From positions 31,001 to 95,000 of the forward strand of contig CAXIWF010000830.1 in assembly GCA_964036045.1 (NCBI GenBank): a stretch of DNA of 64,000 bases, written 5' to 3'. The notes beneath the pieces are model-generated. The model did no database searches. It had not been told where the DNA came from and saw only the letters and a program-made list of their open reading frames with translations. Shown piece by piece: positions 1 through 12,967 of this stretch. Position numbers and translations under genes: made by a program. This stretch comes from Eutreptiella sp. 'Long Island Sound 2002' (Eukaryota; Euglenozoa; Euglenophyceae; Eutreptiales; Eutreptiaceae). How positions within the stretch are numbered: position 1 is the stretch's first letter; each line of letters begins with the position of its first letter.

Positions 1-156
1 GCAAAAAACGCATGGTGAGGCCCCAGTTTTGTGTGTAATAATGATTTACCACAGTCCAACCATGACTTCTGCACAAAGGCTGCATGGCCAAGACCGAGCC
101 AGTTTTGGGGCACAGTGACCACAATGTGGGGCACAAACAGTGAGTGCAGCATTGCC
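1..156 (+). repeat. Reference monomer (unit 1) and its internal anatomy
   Basis: This unit is used as the coordinate frame. Unit positions 3-8 are an A6 tract; 25-42 hold the TTTTGTGTGTAATAATGATT segment, the most AT-rich part; 71-90 hold GCACAAAGGCTGCATGGCCA; 107-114 and 128-135 are two copies of GGGGCACA 21 bp apart; 111-126 hold the dyad region CACAGTGACCACAATG. CpG sites are few: positions 95-96 (ACCGAG) and the monomer junction (GCC/GCA). A TGGCCA site at 85-90 is present in nearly every unit. The most variable positions across the array are 9-15 (ACGCATGG, ACACATGG, ATACGG, AGACATGG), 17-20 (GTGAGA, GTGAGG, GTTAGA), 58 (CAACCATG or CAATCATG), 76-80 (AAGGCTG or AAAACTG), 112-118 and 129. 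Confidence 0.95.
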
Positions 157-734
157 GCAAAAAACACATGGTGAGGCCCCAGTTTTGTGTGTAATAATGA
201 TTTACCACAGTCCAATCATGACTTCTGCACAAAGGCTGCATGGCCAAGACCGAGCCAGTTTTGGGGCACAGTGGCCACAATGTGGGGCACAAACAGTGAG
301 TGCAGCATTGCCGCAAAAAACGCATGGTGAGACCCCAGTTTTGTGTGCAATAATGATTTACCACAGTCCAACCATGACTTCTGCACAAAGGCTGCATGGC
401 CAAGACCGAGCCAGTTTTGGGGCACAGTGGCCACAATGTGGGGCACAAACAGTGAGTGCAGCATTGCCGCAAAAAACACATGGTGAGGCCCCAGTTTTGT
501 GTGTAATAATGATTTACCACAGTCCAATCATGACTTCTGCACAAAGGCTGCATGGCCAAGACCGAGCCAGTTTTGGGGCACAGTGACCACAATGTGGGGC
601 ACAAACAGTGAGTGCAGCATTGCCGCAAAAAACACATGGTGAGACCCCAGTTTTGTGTGCAATAATGATTTACCACAGTCCAACCATGAATTCTGCACAA
701 AGGCTGCATGGCCAAGACCGAGCCAGTTTTGGAG

Positions 735-750
735 CATTGTGACCACAATG
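735..750. other. Dyad element CATTGTG-AC-CACAATG (representative copy)
   Basis: Perfect 7-bp inverted arms around AC. The same 16 bp occurs in every unit with GAGCATTGTGACC or GGGCATTGTGACC, dozens of times in the window. In other unit classes the flank changes but the centre keeps two-fold symmetry: CAGTGACCAC has GTG-AC-CAC, and CAGTGGCCAC and CATAGTGGCCAC have the perfect palindrome GTGGCCAC. Unit positions are 111-126. The arms resemble the core of HMG-box (SOX-type) sites, ACAATG. Binding by any protein is inference. Confidence 0.7.
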
Positions 751-780
751 TGGGGCACAAACTGTGAGTGCAGCATTGCC

Positions 781-1253
781 GCAAAAAAACACATGGTGAG
801 ACCCCAATTTTTGTATTTAATAATGATTTACCACAGTCCAACGATGACTTCTGCACAAAGGCTGCATGGCCAATACCGAGCCAGTTTTGGAGCATTGTGA
901 CCACAATGTGGGGCACAAACTGTGAGTGCAGCATTGCCGCAAAAAAACACATGGTGAGACCCCAGTTTTGTGTGCAATAATGATTTACCACAGTCCAACC
1001 ATGACTTCTGCACAAAGGCTGCATGGCCAAGACCGAGCCAGTTTTGGAGCATTGTGACCACAATGTGGGGCACAAACTGTGAGTGCAGCATTGCCGCAAA
1101 AAAACACATGGTTAGACCCCAATTTTTGTGTGTAATAATGATTTACCACAGTCCAACGATGACTTCTGCACAAAGGCTGCATGGCCAAGACCGAGCCAGC
1201 TTAGGGGCACAGTGGCCACAATGTGGGGCACAAACAGTGAGTGCAGCATTGCC
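781..1253 (+). repeat. Length-variant monomers (158, 157, 158 bp), marker locus 1
   Basis: Units starting at 781 and 1096 are 158 bp because of an extra A in the A tract (seven A) and an extra T in CCAATTTTTGTG. The unit at 939 has only the extra A (157 bp). These additions shift the reading frame. The same marker type recurs as pairs at 6088-6403, 8432-8747, 11244-11559, 12652-12967, 16298-16613 and 20579-20894, with a single copy at 21051-21208. Confidence 0.9.
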
Positions 1254-2595
1254 GCAAAAAACGCATGGTGAGGCCCCAGTTTTGTGTGTAATAATGATTT
1301 ACCACAGTCCAACCATGACTTCTGCACAAAGGCTGCATGGCCAAGACCGAGCCAGTTTTGGGGCACAGTGGCCACAATGTGGGGCACAAACAGTGAGTGC
1401 AGCATTGCCGCAAAAAACACATGGTGAGACCCCAGTTTTGTGTGCAATAATGATTTACCACAGTCCAACCATGACTTCTGCACAAAGGCTGCATGGCCAA
1501 GACCGAGCCAGTTTTGGGGCACAGTGACCACAATGTGGGGCACAAACAGTGAGTGCAGCATTGCCGCAAAAAACGCATGGTGAGACCCCAGTTTTGTGTG
1601 CAATAATGATTTACCACAGTCCAACCATGACTTCTGCACAAAGGCTGCATGGCCAAGACCGAGCCAGTTTTGGGGCACAGTGGCCACAATGTGGGGCACA
1701 AACAGTGAGTGCAGCATTGCCGCAAAAAACACATGGTGAGACCCCAGTTTTGTGTGCAATAATGATTTACCACAGTCCAACCATGACTTCTGCACAAAGG
1801 CTGCATGGCCAAGACCGAGCCAGTTTTGGGGCACAGTGACCACAATGTGGGGCACAAACAGTGAGTGCAGCATTGCCGCAAAAAACGCATGGTGAGACCC
1901 CAGTTTTGTGTGCAATAATGATTTACCACAGTCCAACCATGACTTCTGCACAAAGGCTGCATGGCCAAGACCGATCCAGTTTTGGGGCATTGTGACCACA
2001 ATGTAGGGCACAAGCAGTGAGTGCAGCATTGCCGCAAAAGACACATGGTTAGACCCCAGTTTTGTGTGCAATAATGATTTACCACAGTCGTACCATGACT
2101 TCCGCACAAAGGCTGCATGGCCAAGACCGAGCCAGTTTTGGGGCACAGTGGCCACAATGTGGGGCACAAGCAGTGAGTGCAGCATTGCCGCAAAAAAAAC
2201 ATGGTGAGACCCCAGTCTTGTGTGTAATAATGATTTACCACAGTCCAACCATGACTTCTGCACAAAGGCTGCATGGCAAAGACCGAGCCAGTTTTGGAGC
2301 ATTGTGACCACAATGTGGGGCACAAGCAGTGAGTGCAGCATTGCCGCAAAAAACACATGGTGAGACCCCAGTCTTGCGTGTAATAATGATTTACCACAGT
2401 CCAATCATGACTTCTGCACAAAGGCTGCATGGCCAAGACCGAGCCAGTTTTGGGGCACAGTGGCCACAATGTGGGGCACAAACTGTGAGTGCAGCATTGC
2501 CGCAAAAAACACATGGTGAGACCCCAGTTTTGTGTGCAATAATGATTTACAACAGTCCAACCATGACTTCTGCACAAAGGCTGCATGGCCAAGAC

Positions 2596-3531
2596 CTAGC
2601 CAGTTTTGGAGCATTGTGACCACAATGTGGGGCACAAGCAGTGAGTGCAGCATTGCCAGGAAAAGCACATGGTGAGACCCCAGTCTTGTGTGTAATAATG
2701 ATTTACCACAGTCCAACCATGACTTCTGCACAAAGGCTGCATGGCCAAGACCGAACCAGCTTTGGGGCACAGTGGCCACAATGTGGGGCACAAACAGTGA
2801 GTGCAGCATTGCCGCAAAAAACACATGGTGAGACCCCAGTTTTGTGTGCAATAATGATTCACCACAGTCCAATCATGACTTCTCCACAAAACCTGCATGG
2901 CCAAGCCCGAGCCAGTTTTGGGGCACAGTGGCCACAATGTGGGGCACAAACAGTGAGTGCAGCATTGCCGCAAAAAACACATGGTGAGACCCCAGTTTTG
3001 TGTGCAATAATGATTTACGGCAGTCCAACCATGATTTCTGCACAAAGGCTGCATGGCCAAGACCTAGCCAGTTTTGGAGCATTGTGACCACAATGTGGGG
3101 CACAAGCAGTGAGTGCAGCATTGCCAGGAAAAGCACATGGTGAGACCCCAGTCTTGTGTGTAATAATGATTTACCACAGTCCAACCATGACTTCTGCACA
3201 AAGGCTGCATGGCCAAGACCGAACCAGCTTTGGGGCACAGTGGCCACAATGTGGGGCACAAACAGTGAGTGCAGCATTGCCGCAAAAAACACACGGTGAG
3301 ACCCCAGTTTTGTGTGCAATAATGATTCACCACAGTCCAATCATGACTTCTCCACAAAACCTGCATGGCCAAGACCGAGCCAGTTTTGGGGCACAGTGGC
3401 CACAATGTGGGGCACAAACAGTGAGTGCAGCATTGCCGCAAAAAACACATGGTGAGACCCCAGTTTTGCGGGCAATAATGATTTACCACAGTCCAACCAT
3501 GATTTCTGCACAAAGGCTGCATGGCCAAGAC
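2596..3531 (+). repeat. 3-mer HOR, 468 bp, two tandem copies
   Basis: Copy 1 (about 2,596-3,063) and copy 2 (about 3,064-3,531) share rare changes at the same spacing: GACCTAGCC at 2596 and 3064, GCCAGGAAAAGC after 2651 and 3119, GATTCACC after 2856 and 3324, and CTCCACAAAACCTGC after 2881 and 3349. A few private differences (AAGCCCGAG in copy 1; ACACGG and GCGGGCAAT in copy 2) show the copies are no longer identical. Confidence 0.9.
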
Positions 3532-3689
3532 CGAGCCAGTTTTGGAGCATTGTGACCACAATGTGGGGCACAAACTGTGAGTGCAGCATTGCCGCAAAAA
3601 ACACATGGTGAGACCCCAGTTTTGTGTGTAATAATGATTTACAACAGTCCAACCATGACTTCTGCACAAAGGCTGCATGGCCAAGACCG

Positions 3690-5430
3690 AGCCAGTTTTG
3701 GAGCATTGTGAGCACAATGTGGGGCACAAACTGTGAGTGCAGCATTGCCGCAAAAAACACATGGTGAGACCCCAGTTTTGTGTGCAATAATGATTTACCA
3801 CAGTCCAACCATGACTTCTGCACAAAGGCTGCATGGCCAAGACCGAGCCAGGTTGGGGCACAGTGGCCACAATGTGGGGCACAAACAGTGAGTGCAGCAT
3901 TGCCGCAAAAAACACATGGTGAGACCCCAGTTTTGTGTGTAATAATGATTTACCACAGTCCAACCATGACTTCTGCACAAAGGCTGCATGGCCAAGACCG
4001 AGCCAGCTTTGGGGCACAGTGACCACAATGTGGGGCACAAACTGTGAGTGCAGCATTGCCGCAAAAAACGCATGGTGAGACCCCAGTTTTGTGTGCAATA
4101 ATGATTTACCACAGTCCAACCATGACTTCTGCACAAAGGCTGCATGGCCAAGACCGAGCCAGTTTTGGGGCACAGTGGCCACAATGTGGGGCACAAACAG
4201 TGAGTGCAGCATTGCCGCAAAAAACACATGGTGAGACCCCAGTTTTGTGTGCAATAATGATTTACCACAGTCCAACCATGACTTCTGCACAAAGGCTGCA
4301 TGGCCAAGACCGAGCCAGTTTTGGGGCACAGTGACCACAATACGGGGCACAAACAGTGAGTGCAGCATTGCCGCAAAAACCGCATGGTGAGACCCCAGTT
4401 TTGTGTGCAATAATGATTTACCACAGTCCAACCATGACTTCTGCACAAAGGCTGCATGGCCAAGACCGAGCCAGTTTTGGGGCACAGTGGCCACAATGTG
4501 GGGCACAAACTGTGAGTGCAGCATTGCCGCAAAAAACACATGGTGAGACCCCAGTTTTGTGTGCAATAATGATTTACCACAGTCCAACCATGACTTCTGC
4601 ACAAAGGCTGCATGGCCAAGACCGAGCCAGTTTTGGAGCATTGTGACCACAATGTGGGGCACAAACTGTGAGTGCAGCATTGCCGCAAAAAACGCATGGT
4701 GAGACCCCAGTTTTGTGTGCAATAATGATTTACCACAGTCCAACCATGACTTCTGCACAAACGCTGCATGGCCAAGACCGAGCCAGTTTTGGAGCATTGT
4801 GAGCACAATGTGGGGCACAAACAGTGAGTGCAGCATTGCCGCAAAAAACACATGGTGAGACCCCAGTTTTGTGTGCAATAATGATTTACCACAGTCCAAC
4901 CATGACTTCTGCACAAAGGCTGCATGGCCAAGACCGAGCCAGGTTGGGGCACAGTGGCCACAATGTGGGGCACAAACAGTGAGTGCAGCATTGCCGCAAA
5001 AAACACATGGTGAGACCCCAGTTTTGTGTGTAATAATCATTTACCACAGTCCAACCATGACTTCTGCACAAAGGCTGCATGGCCAAGACCGAGCCAGTTT
5101 TGGGGCACAGTGACCACAATGTGGGGCACAAACAGTGAGTGCAGCATTGCCGCAAAAAACACATGGTGAGACCCCAGTTTTGTGTGCAATAATGATTTAC
5201 CACAGTCCAACCATGACTTCTGCACAAAGGCTGCATGGCCAAGACCGAGCCAGTTTTGGGGCACAGTGGCCACAATGTGGGGCACAAACAGTGAGTGCAG
5301 CATTGCCGCAAAAAACACATGGTGAGGCCCCAGTTTTGTGTGTAATAATGATTTACCACAGTCCAACCATGACTTCTGCACAAAGGCTGCATGGCCAAGA
5401 CCGAGCCAGTTTAGGGGCACAGTGGCCACA
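3690..5430 (+). repeat. Worn 7-mer repeat, 1,091-bp shift
   Basis: Two units share the one-base deletion GCCAGGTTGGGGCAC (near 3,850 and 4,941) and an upstream GTGAGCACAATG change (near 3,710 and 4,801) at the same 1,091-bp shift (7 x 156 minus 1). The intervening units agree only partly, so this is an older or partly converted duplication. Confidence 0.6.
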
Positions 5431-6087
5431 ATGTGGGGCACAAACAGTGAGTGCAGCATTGCCGCGAAAAACACATGGTGAGGCCCCAGTTTTGTGTGTA
5501 ATAATGATTTACCACAGTCCAACCATGACTTCTGCACAAAGGCTGCATGGCCAAGACCGAGCCAGTTTTGGGGCACAGTGGCCACAATGTGGGGCACAAA
5601 CAGTGAGTGCAGCATTGCCGCAAAAAACACATGGTGAGACCCCAGTTTTGTGTGCAATAATGATTTACCACAGTCCAACCATGACTTCTGCACAAAGGCT
5701 GCATGGCCAAGACCGAGCCAGTTTTGGGGCACAGTGGCCACAATGTGGGGCACAAACAGTGAGTGCAGCATTGCCGCGAAAAACACATGGTGAGGCCCCA
5801 GTTTTGTGTGTAATAATGATTTACCACAGTCCAATCATGACTTCTGCACAAAGGCTGCATGGCCAAGACCGAGCCAGTTTTGGGGCACAGTGACCACAAT
5901 GTGGGGCACAAACAGTGAGTGCAGCATTGCCGCAAAAAACACATGGTGAGACCCCAGTTTTGTGTGCAATAATGATTTACCACAGTCCAACCATGAATTC
6001 TGCACAAAGGCTGCATGGCCAAGACCGAGCCAGTTTTGGAGCATTGTGACCACAATGTGGGGCACAAACTGTGAGTGCAGCATTGCC

Positions 6088-6403
6088 GCAAAAAAACACA
6101 TGGTGAGACCCCAATTTTTGTGTTTAATAATGATTTACCACAGTCCAACGATGACTTCTGCACAAAGGCTGCATGGCCAAGACCGAGCCAGTTTTGGAGC
6201 ATTGTGACCACAATGTGGGGCACAAACTGTGAGTGCAGCATTGCCGCAAAAAAACACACGGTGAGACCCCAATTTTTGTGTGTAATAATGATTTACCACA
6301 GTCCAACGATGACTTCTGCACAAAGGCTGCATGGCCAAGACCGAGCCAGCTTAGGGGCACAGTGGCCACAATGTGGGGCACAAACAGTGAGTGCAGCATT
6401 GCC
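6088..6403 (+). repeat. 158-bp marker monomer pair, locus 2
   Basis: Two successive 158-bp units (6088, 6246) have seven-A tracts and CCAATTTTTGTG. The first carries the further change TTTGTGTTTAATAATG. The pair lies in 14/15-mer copy 1, about 90 bp after the GAATTC variant at 5,995. Confidence 0.9.
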
Positions 6404-8431
6404 GCAAAAAACGCATGGTGAGGCCCCAGTTTTGTGTGTAATAATGATTTACCACAGTCCAACCATGACTTCTGCACAAAGGCTGCATGGCCAAGACCGA
6501 GCCAGTTTTGGGGCACAGTGGCCACAATGTGGGGCACAAACAGTGAGTGCAGCATTGCCGCAAAAAACACATGGTGAGACCCCAGTTTTGTGTGCAATAA
6601 TGATTTACCACAGTCCAACCATGACTTCTGCACAAAGGCTGCATGGCCAAGACCGAGCCAGTTTTGGGGCACAGTGACCACAATGTGGGGCACAAACAGT
6701 GAGTGCAGCATTGCCGCAAAAAACGCATGGTGAGACCCCAGTTTTGTGTGCAATAATGATTTACCACAGTCCAACCATGACTTCTGCACAAAGGCTGCAT
6801 GGCCAAGACCGAGCCAGTTTTGGGGCACAGTGGCCACAATGTGGGGCACAAACAGTGAGTGCAGCATTGCCGCAAAAAACACATGGTGAGGCCCCAGTTT
6901 TGTGTGTAATAATGATTTACCACAGTCCAACCATGACTTCTGCACAAAGGCTGCATGGCCAAGACCGAGCCAGTTTTGGAGCATTGTGACCACAATGTGG
7001 GGCACAAAGTGTGAGTGCAGCATTGCCGCAAAAAACACATGGTGAGACCCCAGTTTTGTGTGCAATAATGATTTACCACAGTCCAATCATGACTTCTGCA
7101 CAAAGGCTGCATGGCCAAGACCGAGCCAGTTTTGGGGCACAGTGGCCACAATGTGGGGCACAAACTGTGAGTGCAGCATTGCCGCAAAAAACACATGGTG
7201 AGACCCCAGTTTTGTGTGCAATAATGATTTACCACAGTCCAACTATGACTTCAGCACAAAGGCTGCATGGCCAAGACCGAGCCAGTTTTGGGGCACAGTG
7301 ACCACAATGTGGGGCACAAACAGTGAGTGCAGCATTGCCGCGAAAAACACATGGTTAGACCGCAGTTTTGTGTGCAATAATGATTTACCACAGTCCAACC
7401 ATGACTTCTGCACAAAGGCTGCATGGCCAAGACCGAGCCAGTTTTGGGGCACAGTGGCCACAATGTGGGGCACAAACTGTGAGTGCAGCATTGCCGCAAA
7501 AAACACATGGTGAGACCCCAGTTTTGTGTGTAATAATGATTTACCACAGTCCAATCATGACTTCTGCACAAAGGCTGCATGGCCAAGACCGAGTCAGTTT
7601 TGGGGCACAGTGACCACAATGTGGGGCACAAACTGTGAGTGCAGCATTGCCGCAAAAAACGCATGGTGAGACCCCAGTTTTGTGTGCAATAATGATTTAC
7701 CACAGTCCAACCATGACTTCTGCACAAAGGCTGCATGGCCAAGACCGAGCCAGTTTTGGAGCATTGTGACCACAATGTGGGGCACAAACTGTGAGTGCAG
7801 CATTGCCGCAAAAAACACATGGTGAGACCCCAGTTTTGTGTGTAATAATGATTTACCACAGTCGAATCATGACTTCTGCACAAAGGCTGCATGGCCAAGA
7901 CCGAGCCAGCTTTGGGGCACAAAGGCCACAATGTGGGGCACAAACAGTGAGTGCAGCATTGCCGCAAAAAACACATGGTTGGACCCCAGTTTTGTGTGCA
8001 ATAATGATTTACCACAGTCCAATCATGACTTCTGCACAAAGGCTGCATGGCCAAGACCGAGCCAGTTTTGGGGCACAGTGACCACAATGTGGGGCACAAA
8101 CAGTGAGTGCAGCATTGCCGCGAAAAACACATGGTTAGACCCCTGTTTTGTGTGCAATAATGATTTACCACAGTCCAATCATGACTTCTGCACAAAGGCT
8201 GCATGGCCAAGACCGAGCCAGTTTTGGGGCACAGTGACCACAATGTGGGGCACAAACAGTGAGTGCAGCATTGCCGCAAAAAACACATGGTGAGACCCCA
8301 GTTTTGTGTGCAATAATGATTTACCACAGTCCAACCATGAATTCTGCACAAAGGCTGCATGGCCAAGACCGAGCCAGTTTTGGAGCATTGTGACCACAAT
8401 GTGGGGCACAAACTGTGAGTGCAGCATTGCC

Positions 8432-8747
8432 GCAAAAAAACACATGGTGAGACCCCAATTTTTGTGTTTAATAATGATTTACCACAGTCCAACGATGACT
8501 TCTGCACAAAGGCTGCATGGCCAAGACCGAGCCAGTTTTGGAGCATTGTGACCACAATGTGGGGCACAAACTGTGAGTGCAGAATTGCCGCAAAAAAACA
8601 CACGGTGAGACCCCAATTTTTGTGTGTAATAATGATTTACCACAGTCCAACGATGACTTCTGCACAAAGGCTGCATGGCCAAGACCGAGCCAGTTTTGGG
8701 GCACAGTGGCCACAATGTGGGGCACAAACAGTGAGTGCAGCATTGCC
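8432..8747 (+). repeat. 158-bp marker monomer pair, locus 3
   Basis: Units at 8432 and 8590 repeat the seven-A and CCAATTTTTGTG signature, 2,344 bp after locus 2. A private GCAGAATTGCC change occurs at about 8,581. Confidence 0.9.
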
Positions 8748-11243
8748 GCAAAAAACACATGGTTAGACCCCAGTTTTGTGTGTAATAATGATTTACCACA
8801 GTCCAACCATGACTTCTGCACAAAGGCTGCATGGCCAAGACCGAGCCAGTTTTGGGGCACAGTGACCACAATGTGGGGCACAAACAGTGAGTGCAGCATT
8901 GCCGCAAAAAACACATGGTGAGGCCCCAGTTTTGTGTGTAATAATGATTTACCACAGTCCAACCATGACTTCTGCACAAAGGCTGCATGGCCAAGACCGA
9001 GCCAGTTTTGGAGCATTGTGACCACAATGTGGGGCACAAACAGTGAGTGCAGCATTGCCGCAAAAAACACATGGTGAGGCCCCAGTTTTGTGTGTAATAA
9101 TGATTTACCACAGTCCAACGATGACTTCTGCACAAAGGCTGCATGGCCAAGACCGAGCCAGTTTTGGAGCATTGTGACCACAATGTGGGGCACAAACTGT
9201 GAGTGCAGCATTGCCGCAAAAAACACATGGTGAGACCCCAGTTTTGTGTGCAATAATGATTTACCACAGTCCAATCATGACTTCTGCACAAAGGCTGCAT
9301 GGCCAAGACCGAGCCAGTTTTGGGGCACAGTGGCCACAATGTGGGGCACAAACTGTGAGTGCAGCATTGCCGCAAAAAACACATGGTGAGACCCCAGTTT
9401 TGTGTGCAATAATGATTTACCACAGTCCAACTATGACTTCAGCACAAAGGCTGCATGGCCAAGACCGAGCCAGTTTTGGGGCACAGTGACCACAATGTGG
9501 GGCACAAACAGTGAGTGCAGCATTGCCGCGAAAAACACATGGTTAGACCGCAGTTTTGTGTGCAACAATGATTTACCACAGTCCAACCATGACTTCTCCA
9601 CAAAGGCTGCATGGCCAAGACCGAGCCAGTTTTGGGGCACAGTGGCCACAATGTGGGGCACAAACTGTGAGTGCAGCATTGCCGCAAAAAACACATGGTG
9701 AGACCCCAGTTTTGTGTGTAATAATGATTTACCACAGTCCAATCATGACTTCTGCACAAAGGCTGCATGGCCAAGACCGAGTCAGTTTTGGGGCACAGTG
9801 ACCACAATGTGGGGCACAAACTGTGAGTGCAGCATTGCCGCAAAAAACGCATGGTGAGACCCCAGTTTTGTGTGCAATAATGATTTACCACAGTCCAACC
9901 ATGACTTCTGCACAAAGGCTGCATGGCCAAGACCGAGCCAGTTTTGGAGCATTGTGACCACAATGTGGGGCACAAACTGTGAGTGCAGCATTGCCGCAAA
10001 ACACACATGGTGAGACCCCAGTTTTGTGTGTAATAATGATTTACCACAGTCCAATCATGACTTCTGCACAAAGGCTGCATGGCCAAGACCGAGCCAGCTT
10101 TGGGGCACAAAGGCCACAATGTGGGGCACAAACAGTGAGTGCAGCATTGCCGCAAAAAACACATGGTTGGACCCCAGTTTTGTGTGCAATAATGATTTAC
10201 CACAGTCCAATCATGACTTCTGCACAAAGGCTGCATGGCCAAGACCGAGCCAGTTTTGGGGCACAGTGACCACAATGTGGGGCACAAACAGTGAGTGCAG
10301 CATTGCCGCGAAAAACACATGGTTAGACCCCTGTTTTGTGTGCAATAATGATTTACCACAGTCCAATCATGACTTCTGCACAAAGGCTGCATGGCCAAGA
10401 CCGAGCCAGTTTTGGGGCACAGTGACCACAATGTGGGGCACAAACAGTGAGTGCAGCATTGCCGCAAAAAACACATGGTGAGACCCCTGTTTTGTGTGCA
10501 ATAATGATTTACCACAGTCCAACCATGACTTCTGCACAAAGGCTGCATGGCCAAGACCGAGCCAGTTTTGGAGCATTGTGACCACAATGTGGGGCACAAA
10601 CTGTGAGTGCAGCATTGCCGCAAAAAACACATGGTGAGACCCCAGTTTTGTGTGTAATAATGATTTACCACAGTCGAATCATGACTTCTGCACAAAGGCT
10701 GCATGGCCAAGACCGAGCCAGCTTTGGGGCACAAAGGCCACAATGTGGGGCACAAACAGTGAGTGCAGCATTGCCGCAAAAAACACATGGTTGGACCCCA
10801 GTTTTGTGTGCAATAATGATTTACCACAGTCCAACCATGAATTCTGCACAAAGGCTGCATGGCCAAGACCGAGCCAGTTTTGGGGCACAGTGACCACAAT
10901 GTGGGGCACAAACAGTGAGTGCAGCATTGCCACGAAAAACACATGGTTAGACCCCTGTTTTGTGTGCAATAATGATTTACCACAGTCCAATCATGACTTC
11001 TGCACAAAGGCTGCATGGCCAAGACCGAGCCAGTTTTGGGGCACAGTGACCACAATGTGGGGCACAAACAGTGAGTGCAGCATTGCCGCAAAAAACACAT
11101 GGTGAGACCCCAGTTTTGTGTGCAATAATGATTTACCACAGTCCAACCATGACTTCTGCACAAAGGCTGCATGGCCAAGACCGAGCCAGTTTTGGAGCAT
11201 TGTGACCACAATGTGGGGCACAAACTGTGAGTGCAGCATTGCC

Positions 11244-11559
11244 GCAAAAAAACACATGGTGAGACCCCGATTTTTGTGTTTAATAATGATTTACCACAGT
11301 CCAACGATGACTTCTGCACAAAGGCTGCATGGCCAAGACCGAGCCAGTTTTGGAGCATTGTGACCACAATGTGGGGCACAAACTGTGAGTGCAGCATTGC
11401 CGCAAAAAAACACACGGTGAGACCCCAATTTTTGTGTGTAATAATGATTTACCACAGTCCAACCATGACTTCTGCACAAAGGCTGCATGGCCAAGACCGA
11501 GCCAGTTTTGGGGCACAGTGGCCACAATGTGGGGCACAAACTGTGAGTGCAGCATTGCC
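11244..11559 (+). repeat. 158-bp marker monomer pair, locus 4
   Basis: Units at 11244 and 11402 carry the seven-A and five-T signature. The first has CCCCGATTTTTG instead of CCCCAATTTTTG, a change shared with loci 5 and 6 and absent from loci 1-3, so loci 4-6 form one lineage. Confidence 0.9.
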
Positions 11560-12651
11560 GCAAAAAACACATGGTTAGACCCCAGTTTTGTGTGTAATAA
11601 TGATTTACCACAGTCCAACCATGACTTCTGCACAAAGGCTGCATGGCCAAGACCGAGCCAGTTTTGGGGCACAGTGACCACAATGTGGGGCACAAACAGT
11701 GAGTGCAGCATTGCCGCGAAAAACACATGGTTAGACCCCTGTTTTGTGTGCAATAATGATTTACCACAGTCCAATCATGACTTCTGCACAAAGGCTGCAT
11801 GGCCAAGACCGAGCCAGTTTTGGGGCACAGTGACCACAATGTGGGGCACAAACAGTGAGTGCAGCATTGCCGCAAAAAACACATGGTGAGACCCCTGTTT
11901 TGTGTGCAATAATGATTTACCACAGTCCAACCATGACTTCTGCACAAAGGCTGCATGGCCAAGACCGAGCCAGTTTTGGAGCATTGTGACCACAATGTGG
12001 GGCACAAACTGTGAGTGCAGCATTGCCGCAAAAAACACATGGTGAGACCCCAGTTTTGTGTGTAATAATGATTTACCACAGTCGAATCATGACTTCTGCA
12101 CAAAGGCTGCATGGCCAAGACCGAGCCAGCTTTGGGGCACAAAGGCCACAATGTGGGGCACAAACAGTGAGTGCAGCATTGCCGCAAAAAACACATGGTT
12201 GGACCCCAGTTTTGTGTGCAATAATGATTTACCACAGTCCAACCATGAATTCTGCACAAAGGCTGCATGGCCAAGACCGAGCCAGTTTTGGGGCACAGTG
12301 ACCACAATGTGGGGCACAAACAGTGAGTGCAGCATTGCCGCGAAAAACACATGGTTAGACCCCTGTTTTGTGTGCAATAATGATTTACCACAGTCCAATC
12401 ATGACTTCTGCACAAAGGCTGCATGGCCAAGACCGAGCCAGTTTTGGGGCACAGTGACCACAATGTGGGGCACAAACAGTGAGTGCAGCATTGCCGCAAA
12501 AAACACATGGTGAGACCCCAGTTTTGTGTGCAATAATGATTTACCACAGTCCAACCATGACTTCTGCACAAAGGCTGCATGGCCAAGACCGAGCCAGTTT
12601 TGGAGCATTGTGACCACAATGTGGGGCACAAACTGTGAGTGCAGCATTGCC

Positions 12652-12967
12652 GCAAAAAAACACATGGTGAGACCCCGATTTTTGTGTTTAATAATGATTT
12701 ACCACAGTCCAACGATGACTTCTGCACAAAGGCTGCATGGCCAAGACCGAGCCAGTTTTGGAGCATTGTGACCACAATGTGGGGCACAAACTGTGAGTGC
12801 AGCATTGCCGCAAAAAAACACACGGTGAGACCCCAATTTTTGTGTGTAATAATGATTTACCACAGTCCAACCATGACTTCTGCACAAAGGCTGCATGGCC
12901 AAGACCGAGCCAGTTTTGGGGCACAGTGGCCACAATGTGGGGCACAAACTGTGAGTGCAGCATTGCC
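12652..12967 (+). repeat. 158-bp marker monomer pair, locus 5
   Basis: Units at 12652 and 12810 show the seven-A and five-T signature, exactly 1,408 bp after locus 4. Confidence 0.9.

Larger units (their letters stand above)
5950..10490 (+). repeat. 14/15-mer HOR, two copies (2,344 and about 2,188 bp)
   Basis: Markers at 5,995 (GAATTC) and at the 158-bp pair starting 6,088 recur 2,344 bp later (8,339 and 8,432). Downstream blocks from about 7,011 recur at a shift of 2,188 bp: ACTATGACTTCAGC near 7,241 and 9,429, GACCGCAG near 7,357 and 9,545, and GGGCACAAAGGCC near 7,915 and 10,103. The change of shift from 2,344 to 2,188 is exactly one monomer, so one copy lost or gained a unit between about 6.4 and 7.0 kb (8.75-9.2 kb in copy 2). 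Identity ends near 8,295 / 10,483. Confidence 0.85.
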
